Source of the DNA: Bimastos eiseni | Lineage: Eukaryota; Annelida; Clitellata; Crassiclitellata; Lumbricidae | Direction of reading: 5' to 3' | DNA: 64,000 nt | NCBI GenBank assembly: GCA_959347315.1 | Contig: OY365808.1 | Coordinates: 6,723,672-6,787,671, forward strand | In this document: piece by piece, positions 44,805 to 56,797 of the stretch | How positions within the stretch are numbered: position 1 is the stretch's first letter | Layout of the letters: the number at the start of each line of letters is the position of its first letter | Made by a program: the position numbers and the translations under genes | The notes under the pieces: generated by a model | What the model saw: only the letters and a program-made list of their open reading frames with translations | Databases searched by the model: none | Told to the model about the DNA's origin: nothing

Positions 44805-45060
44805 CATTCGTTTATTCATTGAAATCATTTATACAGCGCATTTTCATTTCGAAAATGTACTCAGAAGCAAAATTGTGAACCCAAGCAGGGTGAAAAAGAA
44901 CAGTTTTGAAGTGCATGTACAAAGTGCGTTGAAGCCTAGCTAAAATAATATGCAGATCGAAATGGACCGTTGATCTATAAAAACGCATAGGTATAGTGGA
45001 GGCTAAAAGGGCTTGTTGAATATGCAGGGTGCGGTTTCAGGGATTGGCAGCGGTTGGATG
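44805..45060. mobile_element. Interspersed repeat related to that at 25.5 kb
   Basis: Starts in a CATTCGTTTATTCATTG tail and contains TTTATACAGCGCATTTTCATTTCG. The organisation parallels 25480-25830. Class uncertain. Confidence 0.35.
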
Positions 45061-45111
45061 GAAGACTTATGGGATGGAGAGAAACGTGCCCGGAAAGTTT
45101 ATGTACCACTG

Positions 45112-45505
45112 GAAACAAACAGACAGACAGACAGAAATAGAGCGATAGGAAGAGGGAGATAGAGAGACAGTGATGCGAGAGAGAGAGACAGAGACACACA
45201 CACACACAAACAGAGAGAGAGAAAGAAAAAGAGAGAAAGACAGAAAGACAGACAGACATACAGACACAGACAGACAGAGACAAACAGGCATAGAGAGACA
45301 GAGATAAACAGAGAGATAGATGAAAGGGGCAAGACGGCAGACAGATAAAGAGGTAGACAGAAAGAAGAGAGAGATAGAGGCTGATAGATTTAGGTATGGA
45401 TGTATGTATGTATGTATGTATGTATGTATGGGTGGATGGATGGATGTATGGATGGATATATGGATGGATGGGTGGATTGATTGATTGGTGGATAGATAGA
45501 CAGAC
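45112..45505. repeat. GACA/GAGA then GTAT/GGAT microsatellites
   Basis: GACAGAGA repeats (45118-45390), (GTAT)n (45400-45430) and (GGAT)n (45432-45490), adjoining one another. Frames on both strands are artefacts. Confidence 0.9.
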
Positions 45506-46199
45506 AAAGAGTCCGAAAACCGGGATCCATTTTCCTCATGCAAATCCAATTCTTGTACTGAACGTGGAACCGTGGCGTGCATCTCAGAGCAGCTCTGTCA
45601 TTGATGGATTTCTGGTGGAGAAGGACGCCCACCCTGGCAGACGGATGTCTGGACAAAACATTTGCCAGACCTAGCATCGCGTCGTCCACTCTAACCTCCA
45701 CTGGTGCCCAAATGTCTGATGGAAGGGGTGGGCAGCTTGGACTGGCATTCACAGATCAACAACGGCTGACAAGAGCCACGATTATCCGACAACATTAAAG
45801 AAAAACTTACCACGTCTTACTAACAATATAAGAGGTCATTGCAGTTCCTTTGTTGCGTTTATGGCTCTGTCATCTCGTCATTCCGTTTCCAACTCACACC
45901 AAGCGATGATTCCAAACTGCATTGTGATTTCCATCTTCGAAATGTTTAAACACGCAAAGTTCATAGGTCAATGCCAGGGGCATACAAATAAGGGGTCCGG
46001 AGGCAAATGCTTCCAATTTCAGGTAGAGGGGAACATTATTTTCGTTTTAGGGGGGAGTATCTAGTCTTCATAGCAATAGGGACCGGGGGTTTGCCTCCAT
46101 CACTCAGGGTGATGGACAACCATGGTCAAGGCGATCAGTTTGCAACCGACGATTCATCATATCGAGTACGCAAGAGATGCGCGCTTTAGCCAGCATTTC

Positions 46200-48030
46200 C
46201 GTAAGTTTGCATGCGACCCATACTTTTATGGAGATATGGGTCAAATATTCGTTCCATGAGGGCATACTAATCGGCTTGAAAAGCCAGCTTTTGTGCTGGG
46301 TCAGAAGTCGGGGTGGGATCAAGTCGCTGATGGATCTATCTACAGATTCTACACGCGCATCGATTCAAGTGTCTAATAGAATGGGACAAGATTGGTCATA
46401 CGCCAAAAGCCTCGATGTCGCCTCCAGCAAATTGGCGAACTCGTCAACCATTCAATGTAGGCCTATGTGGGAGTCCATTCATCAGTGCATGTACATAAAA
46501 CTCGGACCAATTCCAATGGTGCTGTATAATTTGCGGCTGCTATTCCTTGGGTGTTGTTAATGTAACCATAATTATTATTTCGCTTACTCAATGCATTACC
46601 ACGGAGACTACCCTTTGGACACCCCCTCCATATCTTACCGGCCATGGGTTAGTCGCATTAGCCACTCCTAGGACTTGTCGATTTTCCTCGGCCTTTCAAA
46701 GTTGGTTGATCATGCGATTCTGCTCCAGCATCTTGAACTATCTTGTGACTTTTGGCGATTCCTCTAACCTCGTTTAAATCTTATCTAGGCCTATTAGATC
46801 GTTCCCAGATAGTGGCCATCGTAATAAATATTTATGAAGCACTAAAACAACTTAAATCTAAGCGCACGCGTCAAATTTGTCAGTCTAAAGCACTGTTATT
46901 TCCGTTGTAAGTTTAAGTTCTAGCAGTGGACCAATGTATGCGTTTTCAAAATAGTGGCTTAAATGCATACAGATATACTAGTTCCGACGCAGCATAGAAT
47001 TCCTCACTTGTTCCGTAACCCAAACTTGCGGTGTTACAATCCCATTACAAACGACGTGTAGGCCTACTAGGTGACTTTAGACACTTCAGGCAGACAATAA
47101 ATTATGTTTGATGTGTCGAGAGACTAAAGAAACAGCGATCAGAGGCCCTGCTAATCAAACAGACCTGTCCGATCCAACCACAGCATGCATACCAACATTT
47201 TCAATATCGTATTTCTCCATTAACGAAAATCAAAACAACAACATGGCTATTACATTCTATTAGAATTTTTTGAGAGGTTATCAAAAACAGGCGTTAAAAA
47301 TGCCTCGATTTATTCGCACGAACAATTTGTGTGCTCGGGCGTCGACCGCGATCTCGCTATTTTACAAGAGTAGTAATTGACCCAACGAGAAAGGGCTGAC
47401 CAGTGGCTCCATCTATTCACCGGTAGAATCGACCGCCGAGATAACATGGAATGAACGCTCCACGCGCTGGATCCTATTGAAAGCCTGCTTTTTCTTCGTT
47501 CATGGTCAATCGAGAGAGATGTATGGGTTACTTGCGCGCTACTGATTCGCCTGACTTGGGCCTTAAACAACACCGCAGGGTTGAGTGCTGGAATGTAAAA
47601 CGGAATTTATATATGTGTGTATGCTGCTTCTAATTAGCAGTGGCGTGATCGTTCTGGCCATCAAGGAAAATAAATTCTTATCAGTTTCCCCCAAATTGGT
47701 TTGGCAACCATTGGCCTAAATCTAATGGCGTATCAAAGTTGTGTAGCGCTATAGTACATTTTAACTATGTCAACAACGTGCCATGACATGGAGATGTGGT
47801 TTGTAACAGTTTGATACTACTTGACAAGAGTGAAGGGTTCTATCCAAATTGATGTCAGAACCGTTCCCGCTTTGAATCGACGCAGACCCATAACCACGGT
47901 AGCCTAAACACAAAATAATAATAGGTCAAACGCGTCCGAATCCCAGATTAAAAGCGGACTTCAGTTAATAAAGCTCCATGGGACCAAAGCCCCGTCTGCT
48001 AATTTTGCCATTGCACACTAACAGCGGATT
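46200..48030. other. No recognised gene
   Basis: Several 60-130-codon frames on both strands lack domains, good splice pairs or coding-like composition. A 127-codon plus frame (46177-46560) is the longest and remains unassigned. Confidence 0.3.
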
Positions 48031-48037
48031 TCACCAA

Positions 48038-48125
48038 CCAATCAGTTATCGCGTTAATAAAGACAAAATCAAAACCATTCTGAGTTTATAAAAGCGATTT
48101 ATCATCGAACTGTTTATGAGCAGAG
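48038..48125 (+). promoter_or_regulatory. Putative core promoter: CCAAT box and TATA box
   Basis: AACCAATCAG (CCAATCAG at 48038-48045) lies about 42 bp upstream of TTTATAAAAGC (TATAAAAG at 48087-48094). A start site would fall near 48118-48125. The spacing is normal for a TATA promoter. Downstream there is no identifiable coding exon before the purine repeat, so the gene it might serve is unknown. Confidence 0.35.
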
Positions 48126-48317
48126 AGTGAGCAAACATTCCAAGATTTATCGACTAGTTTAAAGTTTTAACCACAGGACAAACCAAGGTATCTGTGGTAC
48201 ATATTATTACAATGTCGCTAAAAACGTTTACTATTGTTTAGTCGAAGAAAATTTGGCAATCTATCATTTTAATGTATCACGTTCAAGACGACGCTGAATC
48301 AATTTGGCATTAGAAGA

Positions 48318-48915
48318 CAAATGAAAGAACTGGAAGAGGATAATGTTCCATTGATGATGAAGAGGAAGAGTACAAGCAGTGGAAATACAAGGAAGAATTG
48401 GAAGAGGAATGCGAAAAAGGGAAAAAAGGAAGATGGAGGAAGATGGGAGAAGAAGAAGAAGAAGGAGGAGAAGAAGGTGAAAAAGGAGAAGGAGGAGAAG
48501 GACGATAAGGAGGATAAGGAGGAGAAGGAGGAGAAAGAGGAGAAGAAGGAGAAGAAGAAGAAGGAGAAGAAGAAGGAGGAGGAGAATGAGGAGGAGAAGG
48601 AGGAGAAGGATGAAGAGGAGGAGGAGGAGGAGAAGAAGGAGGAGAAGAAAGAGAAGAAGAAGAAGGAGAAGAAGGCGAAAAAGGAGAAGGAGGAGAAGGA
48701 CGATAAGAAGGAGAAGGAGGAGAAAGAGGAGAAGAAGGAGAGGAAAAAGAAGGAGAACAAGAAGGAGGAGGAAAATGAGGAGGAGAAGGAGGAGGAGGAG
48801 GAGGAAGAGGAGGAGAAGTAGGAGGAGAAGAAAGAGAAGAAGAAGAAGGAGGAGGAGAATGAGAAGGAAAAGGAGGAGGAGGAAGAGGAGGAGGAGGAGA
48901 AGGAGAAAGCAGTAT
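48318..48915 (+). repeat. (GGA/GAA)n homopurine tract, ~600 bp
   Basis: Plus strand almost entirely A/G in GAGAAG, GGAGAA units, with sparse interruptions. Lys/Glu-rich plus frames and Leu/Phe or Ser/Phe minus frames are repeat artefacts. Confidence 0.93.
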
Positions 48916-49487
48916 TCGGAGAAGACGCGATGAAGACGCGAAGACGATGCAAAGAAGACGTGAAGAAGACTAGATAAAGATGCAAACAAGAGGTGAAGGA
49001 TGATGGGAAGAAAATGCAATGAGGACGCTAGGAAGGCGAAGGCAGAAGACAACGGTGGAGAGTGACAAAGGAAGAAGAGGAGGAGAAGCAGGTGGTAGAG
49101 GAGGAGGAAGGAGGAAGACGGAAAAAGCACTTCTCACACAGAAGCAATTCTCCGAAACCACAATAGATCTCTGTTATACTATATTAAATTATTCGACCAT
49201 TGTAGTATCCGGCTTTGATTTAAGCAAGAATGTTGTTCATCAATCCCACTATTTTAGCAAGAATTCCTTTCGTCAATCCAACTGCTGTCTTCTACCAACG
49301 CTAAAACCCATACATTGACGAATAACTTAAGACACGATAGCGACGTGTTAGGTCTTATTATTACAGACAACATGAAGTTTTATCTTAAATCTAACATAAC
49401 TTTAGGCCTAACGGTAATGGGGGTGAAACTAAAATAAAGATTTTACATTTTGTTAAATGTTTTATAATACAAGTACGTGAAGTTCTT

Positions 49488-49650
49488 ACTGTGCAAAATA
49501 ATATTGCGCCCATAACTGCAAATACTGCAAAGGAAACTGACATACAATAGAAGCCAACGATTGCAAAGATTCTCCAGAAAACCGACAAATTCTGAAGGCT
49601 TTCACACTGACGAGCACCGTTCTCTGATGTCATTGAATTTCGCTTGTGAC
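49488..49650 (-). CDS. Weak candidate exon with transmembrane segment
   Basis: The minus-strand frame includes FWRIFAIVGFYCMSVSFAVF, a strong hydrophobic stretch preceded by polar sequence and followed by a consensus donor (TTTTGCACA|gtaaga). The acceptor side is uncertain (candidate GTTACGTCACAAG). The polar-then-hydrophobic pattern resembles a small membrane protein, but the family is not recognised. Confidence 0.28.
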
Positions 49651-50263
49651 GTAACAATAGGTTTAAGGAACCTAGTAAGTAGCATAATGACAAATTTAAG
49701 TGAACCATAATAAACAAAATATAGATAATTATGTTTGCTCTTCTTTCTTTCTGTAAAGATCATTGAGCAAATGACAAATTAAATGTGTTACAGCATTTCT
49801 AGACGCGTTTGCTCTAACATAGGCTAATCTGCTGAAAAACTGAACATAACTAACACAGTTGTTCACTGCGCACTCATTTCACCAATCGGTCACCAACAGC
49901 GGCACTAAATCTTGAGATAAATGTACCGGTAGGTCCTACGTACGTCCTGTAATGTGATGTAAATCTTCGAAATTGCTCGGCGCCGTTTATTATATACATG
50001 TAGACCTGCAAAGCAGCGTCAGGGACATTTCGCCGAAGCGGTTTCAAATCATGTCCAATGGAACAAGGTTGTTTCTCTCGATACCAAATACAAATCCAAT
50101 AATTCGAACATTTTTGGCCATGTAGTTAACGAACAACGGGAAGTTGATGAAACAACGTAATTACGACTATAATAATGATGTTATAATGGAGCAATTAGGC
50201 TCACTCTTCGTGACATGGGCAGCGGATATACACGCGTGGACATGGGCGCAACATGCAACCCTC

Positions 50264-50340
50264 ATCACGCACACACATGCACGAGCACACACACATACAC
50301 ACGCACACATTCACACAGGCAAATTCACATACTCACTCAT
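50264..50340 (+). repeat. (CACA/CATACA)n microsatellite
   Basis: Interrupted ACAC tract with CGCACACA and ACATACAC variants. Confidence 0.85.
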
Positions 50341-50511
50341 AAACACACATGTACGACTCATACCGGCCACAGACGGCGATGTTGAGGACAGCGCTGCAAA
50401 TTGGACAGACTCCATAATCGTGGACTTGCTTCCTCCAAAGCTTTCATCCGAGTTCCAACCCATGGTAATCAAAATACCGGGTGCTGTGCCATTTCTTATT
50501 CGCCACTCTGC

Positions 50512-50960
50512 TGCTATGGAGGGATGTGGTCTCGAGACCGCGGTCTTGGTCTTGAGACGGTCTCGAGACCGGAAAACTGCGGTCTTGGTCTTGGTCTCGG
50601 ACCATCGGTCTTGGTCTCGGACCATCGGCCTTGGTCTTAGTCTCGAATGCGTCGGTCTTGATCTTGGTCTTAAAGGAACGGTCTTGGGATTGGTCTCCGT
50701 CTTATAGGTTAGCGCTCTTGGTCATTTGCCGTATCAGTGCAATTGCTTTGGTATTTGTCGGTTATTTTCGATTAGAGATACCGGTGTTTAGGTCCTACGT
50801 GATTGTTATGACGTGTTGATCATCTATATATACATGGTTGAAAAAAATGCATTTGCAATGGAACCAGCCATTTCAAAATTTGCTTTCACAAATTTCAAGG
50901 TGTTGGAATAACCTAATAATTATATGGTCGGTCACGTGTAGTCACTCGAATGCAACATCT
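50512..50960 (-). mobile_element. Diverged copy of the 38.5-40.8 kb hAT-like element
   Basis: GGGATGTGGTCTCGAGACC then GGTCTTGGTCTCGGACC repeats, then CGGTTATTTTCGATTAGAGA, ATGCATTTGCAATGGAACCA and AATTTGCTTTCACAAATTTC. Each block is the reverse complement of one in the 38.5-40.8 kb element, in matching order. There is no Tc1 insertion; the far end is lost. Confidence 0.75.
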
Positions 50961-51204
50961 AACAAGGAATACGATACAGGGCTGTCCTAGGCGTAGTTTC
51001 CAGCTCTAAATGGGCAACGTCTAAGCCTTTCTTATGTCGTCTGCCGGGAGAGTTCGTGTCGCCCTCCGCCTACATACAGGCTTGACTTTGGCACCTTCCG
51101 AAAACCGGAACGCCAGCGTCATCTGTACCCCTTACAAACAAATGAACACGGATTCAGTTTCGCCGGGGATGTCTAACTGCGATCACCGTTGAGTAAAAAT
51201 CTTT

Positions 51205-51512
51205 AATATGAAGAAGAAGAGGAGTCCCATGGGGCGCATACTCTGAGGCAGCCATGGCCCATGGGCACTAAGTAAGTGTCAGCGACCACATTTTCTTAGC
51301 CTCGGCGTATGACGGCTGTTGGCAGTCCTCTCCTTAGCTGTCTGATCTTCCCACCGACAGCAGAGCACAGTCAGTGTACTCGTCATTGCTGAGTTGGTTT
51401 ATTGGCACAGGTGTAGCAGAACTCTCGAACCAAATGTCTGTCATTGAACCACGGCCACTCGATTGACGGCCCATCACTCTAACCACGGCACTATCGAGCA
51501 CCCATGGATGTT
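51205..51512 (-). mobile_element. tRNA-derived SINE, second family
   Basis: Minus strand: GATAGTGCCGTGGTTAGAGT (A-box-like) and GGCCGTGGTTCAATGACAG (B-box-like), then a ~250-bp body ending CTCCTCTTCTTCTTCATATT. Unlike the 12.2/56.0 kb family in head and body. Confidence 0.55.
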
Positions 51513-51615
51513 AAGGTGCTAAACAAATGCACGAATACACCGCAGCAGGTGAGAGAGAGACAGACAGACAGACAGAGAGACAGACAGAGAGAGAGGCGGA
51601 GACACTGACCGAATA

Positions 51616-51860
51616 GAATCCGCAGAAACATGACCACTTGCAGAGCGGCGCCGCTGGCCAGAAGCCGCGCTGCTCTGAAATCCGTATCCCAGCCGTCATA
51701 GTAATCCAGCATGTCACCTCGGAGAAACAGCAGGCGCGTCTCCCGAAGCCTTCTCACCAGCTCGATCGAAGCGAGATGAGCCGCCGCCGCCGTCGACGTT
51801 CGCACCGGCTCCGATGGGCCGCAGGTGTCAGCGGGTAACGAACGCTCATCTATCGCTGGC
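51616..51860 (-). CDS. Candidate exon: ECL1-TM2 of a claudin/PMP22-like four-TM protein
   Basis: A GC-rich minus-strand frame with RRLRETRLLFLRGDMLDYYD, then GWDTDFRAARLLASGAALQV and VMFLRILFG, ends at a possible donor (TTCG|gtcagt, 51615). The W…aARlLasga…hydrophobic pattern recalls the end of the first extracellular loop plus second membrane helix of claudin-like proteins, but the diagnostic GLW-C-C motif is not in this piece. The upstream acceptor is unclear. Non-repetitive, coding-like composition supports an exon; the family is tentative. Confidence 0.35.
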
Positions 51861-52064
51861 ACCTTGATGCTATGCCTGATTGCTAGCCGGTCTTGTCACT
51901 CGTCAGTTGTCACCGCGAGGGCCTACTGCGAAGGCCTTAGGCCTACACGATTCCTTAAAAAAACAAGACTTCAATACTTGTAAAAATCAAGTATGTTTCC
52001 TTGTAACAATACGTGATGGATGCACGATGACATAATCCAGAGTTAACAAGATGGAGAGGGACCG

Positions 52065-52304
52065 AGTGTGCTGCTTCCGATGCCACGGACTGAGGAGGAT
52101 GAAGACGACGACGACGACGACGTCGATGATGACGTTGCTGCTGCTGATGCTGTGGGTGGTGGTCGTGCGATGCGGCGACTCGCGTGGATGCTGCTCGACT
52201 GTGATGTGATGCATGTTTGGCGCAGCATGCTACACAGCGCTGCTGAGTCAACGGATACGACTCCTGCTGCTGCTGCCTCTGCAGCTGTCGATTCAGCATC
52301 ACAG
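52065..52304 (+). CDS. Weak candidate exon, acidic/alanine-rich, plus strand
   Basis: An open frame with TEEDEDDDDDDVDDDVAAAD, then RAMRRLAWMLLDCDVMHVWR and an Ala/Ser/Thr-rich end, stops at a fair donor (CACAG|gtgatg). Trinucleotide runs (GAC, GCT) make chance openness likely, but the middle is non-repetitive. No domain. Confidence 0.25.
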
Positions 52305-52564
52305 GTGATGTAAACGAATGAAGGAGCGAAAGAAAACAAGATAGGATGGCGAAAGCACGCAGCGACTGGCTAAGAGCTCTCTATCATAGGAACAGAGATG
52401 GTAAGATTTCGAATAGGAAAGTAGGAGACGTACACCGACGCCAATACACACGAACTGGGACAGGGTATACATTAGGAAAGGAAGAATAGACTAAAAAAAG
52501 ACATAGATTGAGTTTGGAGCAAAGACACGCAGTCTCCTCGAGATATACTGAACAGAGGAAAGCG

Positions 52565-52760
52565 AGAGAGAGAGAGAGAGAGAAACATATATCTAATTAT
52601 ATAATATTACATATATATATATACATGTATATAAATAGAGAGACAGACAGACAGAGACAGACAGAGAGTGAGGCAAAGCGTGAGACAGAGACTAGAGACA
52701 AAGATAGAGACAGACGGTGACGGTGACGGTGACGATGACGGAGACAAAGACAAAGACAGA
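52565..52760 (+). repeat. GAGA, (TA)n and GACA microsatellites
   Basis: GAGAGAGA (52565-52582), TATATATA (52612-52635) and GACAGACA/GGTGAC repeats (52640-52745). Confidence 0.88.
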
Positions 52761-53284
52761 CAGTGACAGGAGCAAATGTAGTAACAGGGACATAGATGGA
52801 GGCAGAGAGAAAGTTCGAACGTGAAAGAGACTATTCTCACGAAGACAGCAATTGACAGCAGCACACAGCGATCGCTATTACGTCATTAAACGGTGAGCTC
52901 ATTCACTGATAATTCGGTCTTTCAAATCCGAAACCAGTTTCAATGCAGAAAAGTAATATCAGGATAAACGCAAAATCTCCTCTAATTTGATGAAGGAACA
53001 AGAAGAAGAGCTGTTCTAAAATTAGCCTTAGAGGCAGCCAGCGATCTCATTTGATAGGTGGGGGACACCCAGGCAGTAAGGGGACGGATAAGAAATTTGT
53101 CCCCCTCTGTGAAAGGTGAGAGGACTTGTCCCCTCGACCCTCCCACTCCCGGGATAACCACCCCTGCAGGCAGCCACAGTTATGAATTGTTAACGACTTC
53201 CCATTTTAACCCGCCATTTTATGGCGGTTGACCAGACATCATCCTACCTACAGTGATATTCCCAATATATCAGTGTAACGAGTT

Positions 53285-53420
53285 GGCTACGGGGCGCAGA
53301 TAGAACAGGCATCTATAAACAAATTTCTACCCTGGGGGACTTGAACCCTGACCCTCGGTTGACTGTCCAGGCTGTCCAGCACGTCACTTACGAGACTATC
53401 TCGCACCAGACTATTAAAAT
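53285..53420 (-). mobile_element. tRNA-like SINE fragment, third type
   Basis: Minus strand has GGGTCAGGGTTCAAGTCCCC (B box) and an upstream TAAGTGACGTGCTGGACAG A-box-like segment. Possibly a tRNA-derived SINE head; the body is not resolved. Confidence 0.4.
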
Positions 53421-54134
53421 TACATGTACATCAACCACTTAAACAGATCGTTATGCTACTAAGACATTCAATTGAGACAACGAACATGTGCGTTTCAGTG
53501 CGTGTGTATTCAGCGAATGCCTAACGCAACACTATTCTGGCGCAACTGAGTTAGCCTGGAGTGGCCTGCCAAAATGTCAGTCAACCTATGTCTTACCTCA
53601 CGGCACAGCTATTTTCAAATTCTATCAGGCTTACACCGAATTATAGGAAGAAAAATACTGATATGGCATTTGGTTATGGTAACCACAAAAGCTCTTGGTC
53701 TCGCATTGACATCTGTTGAGAAGATAAAGAGTTATCCATAATTAATATGATAACGCACACTTGTGGAGGCTGTGGAACGCAATTAGGCCCTACATTAATT
53801 ACGTCGCTATTCCTAATTAGGCCTATATTAAAGCGCTTGGCAATACCGTTCGAAACATGCACCATTTAGCGAATACTGTTGATGTGAATTAGACGAAGGA
53901 GCTCGAATTAGGAGTCTATAATTGTTGCCAGTAAATGCGATTCAGGTTCATGAGATGGACATCGTCAGGACGCTACCTTTAGTGACCGCAAAGGAAGAGA
54001 AGTAGAAAGCACTATAGAGCCTAGCACACCAATAGCCGAGCGCAAAAATCGCGGCTAAATAACCGCGGGCACACATCCGTGCTGTCAGATAGGCTTAGTG
54101 TCAATAGCCGTGCACTTACCCCGTCTTTCAAAAT

Positions 54135-54244
54135 CGTCATAGCCACACCTCCACAATCAGAACTGCAACAGTACTAATCGCTAATAGTAGGCCAAGTGTC
54201 TATGACTGAATCAAAGTTATGATTGTGGCAGTGTGACTATGACG
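54135..54244. repeat. Inverted repeat, 24-bp arms with 62-bp loop
   Basis: CGTCATAGCCACACCTCCAC followed by AATC (54135-54158) pairs with 54221-54244 at 21 of 24 positions, with partial pairing further inside. It could be a small foldback element or MITE core. Confidence 0.65.
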
Positions 54245-54716
54245 GTTATGGCGGTTAGGTATGTGTGGTACATCCATCCTAACGGAAGCCACTATGATTT
54301 GTACCAATAGACTGTTGTCGACACGTCGAAGCCTGTCATAGACCACTGCCCAGAGCCGATTGAAACCTCTGCGAATGCACCAGATCGTCTTCGCTAGAGG
54401 CGCCACATACACGACGTGAACGGTCATAACACGAACACCGATCGAATTGGTTATACGTTTCACAGACTTGATTTCTCTTTGAAACTGAAGCATTGATTGA
54501 TAATCCAAGATTAAGGCACGTCTAGAGTATTCACAAAGGTCTCAGTCAGCTCGGGGTGGTAGTCTTAGCCACAATTATGCCTACCCGATTATCTCCTTGG
54601 CTTGACCTCCCATGATTTCGACCTGGCGCAGGAACGAATAACTATAGAATCAATCAACGAATGCTTTCTTTATTGTTCATGAACGAAATAGACTACAGGA
54701 CACATGACATAATAGC

Positions 54717-55386
54717 AGTACAGTAAATAAACATACAGTAAATAAACATACAGTTAATAAACATACAGTAAATAAACATACAGTAAATAAACATACAGTA
54801 AATAAACATACAGTTAATAAACATACCGTAAATAAACATACAGTTAATAAACATACAGTAAATAAACATACAGTTAATAAACATACAGTAAATGAACATA
54901 CAGTTAATAAACATACAGTAAATAAACATACAGTTAATAAACATGCAGTTAATAAACATACAGTTAATAAACATACAGTTAATAAACATACAGTAATTAA
55001 ACATTCAGTAAATAAACAAACAGTAAATAAACATACAGTATATAAACATACAGTTAATAAACATACAGTTAATAAACATACAGTTAATAAACATACAGTT
55101 AATAAACATGCAGTTAATAAACATACAGTTAATAAACATACAGTTAATAAACATACAGTTAATAAACATACAGTTAATAAACATGCAGTTAATAAACATA
55201 CAGTAATTAAACATACAGTAAATAAACATACAGTAAATAAACATACAGTATATAAACATACAGTAAATAAACATACAGTAAATAAACATACAGTAAATAA
55301 ACATACAGTAAATAAACATACAGTAAATAAACATACAGTAAATAAACATACAGTAAATAAACATACAGTAAATAAACATGCAGTGA
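54717..55386 (+). repeat. 15-bp minisatellite CAGTAAATAAACATA, ~45 copies
   Basis: About 670 bp of regular 15-bp units in two main variants (CAGTAAATAAACATA and CAGTTAATAAACATA). They alternate in the first third, the TTA type dominates 54940-55200 and the AAA type dominates after 55200. 15 bp is five codons, so minus-strand frames stay open (MFIYC, VCLFT repeats) without being genes. Confidence 0.97.
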
Positions 55387-55599
55387 ACAATGGGAAACCT
55401 CAAAGGAACGGACCGTTCCGCTAAGAGAGGTCGCCCAATTTCAACCAATTATGCAACCAATGAAGCAACAAAGAACCTTTCCGTGATTACATCAATAACA
55501 ACTAACCAACCAAATCCTATACAGCATAGCAATAAACAGAATTCGTCTCACGCAATCGGATCAAATATATTATTAAGTATAAATTATTATCTCGACCAT

Positions 55600-55695
55600 T
55601 TCCAATTTTATTTGGTGTGGCCTCGGTGAATAAGCTGGTCTCCCTGGCGTGGATTTTGCGGACGCTGAGAGATTTTCGATCGTTCACATTATTTA
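55600..55695 (+). mobile_element. LINE 3' UTR end (copy A)
   Basis: GTGAATAAGCTGGTCTCCCT with TTTTGCGGACGCTGAGAGAT matches the segment at 59950-60003 (GTGAATAAGCTGGTTCCGCG, TTTTGTGGGCGCTGTAGAAA). A conserved 3' end of one LINE family. Confidence 0.6.
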
Positions 55696-56034
55696 TTGCG
55701 TCCTATCTATCGAAACCCAGGAGAGGTTTCTCCAGAGGTACTACCCCAAACAACCGGTATGTTCGCTAGATGGCCACGCTGCCATCGCGAAACTCATTGT
55801 TGATACTGATCGCGACAAGGATTGATCAACGGATCCGGAGGAAATGCAAAGGACGTATACTACTTGACAACAGAGCCAAAGCACACAGAGACGAATCAGA
55901 CGATGAAACTGAGAGAGGACTGCTGCAAACAATAAAATAGGAGGGAACCATTTGTTGTTTGATCTCTTCCTACTTAATTAGCCCCAGCTAGATACCTTAC
56001 AAACGAGGCCTGCGTACATCCGATTCATTTTCGT

Positions 56035-56470
56035 GTGGCACGGTGGCTGATTGGTTAGAGCGGTCGGCCCGTAACGCTCAGTGTGTGCTGAGTGAGCGGG
56101 TTCGACACTCGTCCGAGGTGTCACTGTGTAGGGACCTTGAGCAAGTCTTTCGCGCACAATTGCTCGAGCATTACAACTGCAATTGCGTCGTCGAGACCAG
56201 AGTTTAAAGTGGATGGGAACGCGTGGGAACGGCGTTCCCACTGCTCTCGAAATCCTGCGTATGCGTTCCCACTGCTCACAATGCAATGGAACCCTCGGAA
56301 CGCATGTGTTCCAATAAAACTCTTCTTCAGAACGTCCGTTCGGTAAATTACGCCACCGGTAGCATTCGGCCAGTGCCAGTCCCAATTAAATTGAATTAAG
56401 CCGGGATAAAGGAGGAGGGTGACGCTAATGGTCTTTGTTACCACACAGTGTTGTTAAACTGCAACAACCA
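56035..56470 (+). mobile_element. tRNA-derived SINE, most complete copy
   Basis: Head: GTGGCACGGTGGCTGATTGG and TTAGAGCGGTCGGCC (A box) with GCGGGTTCGACAC (B box) at 56035-56110. This is followed by a GTAGGGACC…CGCGCACAATTGCTC body, an unrelated GGAACGCGTGGGAACG-rich middle (56215-56310, possible insertion) and the conserved core (CAGTGCCAGTCCCAA, GGATAAAGGAGGAGGGTGAC, GTTACCACACAGTG) at 56360-56450. Links the head seen at 12.2 kb with the core seen at 12.6, 42.0 and 63.7 kb. Confidence 0.7.
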
Positions 56471-56797
56471 CCACTTCCACAACCACCACTTCCATTCGGT
56501 AACGACAATTAAGTCCTGACTCTTATTTAGAATTACTTATTAGTGTGTTTGCTGTCCGCTTGTAAGCAACTTTACAGTAACGACATGTATAAGGCCTTAA
56601 ACCAGGTGTGTTAGCGGATCACTATGATAATGAGGAGTGCAGAAGATGATGAGGAGTGGTGGAGAACGGAAGATGGGCGAGGACCATAGAACGGATGGAA
56701 GGGTTAATGAGGATGGGAGTAATAAGCGAGGAGCATGCATGGAAATGGGATGAAGTGTTGAAATCGGAGAGGTAGGGCCAAGTGGTTTATGCGATTT

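Noticed and set aside
45390..45752. Minus-strand frame with VEVRVDDAMLGLANVLSRHP
   Set aside because: Looks moderately coding-like but has no convincing splice sites, abuts microsatellite and matches no family I can name; left uncalled.
46177..46560. 127-codon plus-strand frame
   Set aside because: No recognised domain or splice support; composition like the flanks.
48264..49130. 288-codon Leu-rich 'membrane' frame
   Set aside because: Antisense of a homopurine repeat; hydrophobicity comes from CTC/TTC codons.
54200..54508. 102-codon frame as a Harbinger-type transposase piece
   Set aside because: Only a vague resemblance; no DDE motif or Myb-like domain visible.
54677..55448. 237-codon Cys/Phe-rich frame and a possible CRISPR-like array
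   Set aside because: A 15-bp minisatellite with no spacers; the reading frame persists because the unit is five codons.
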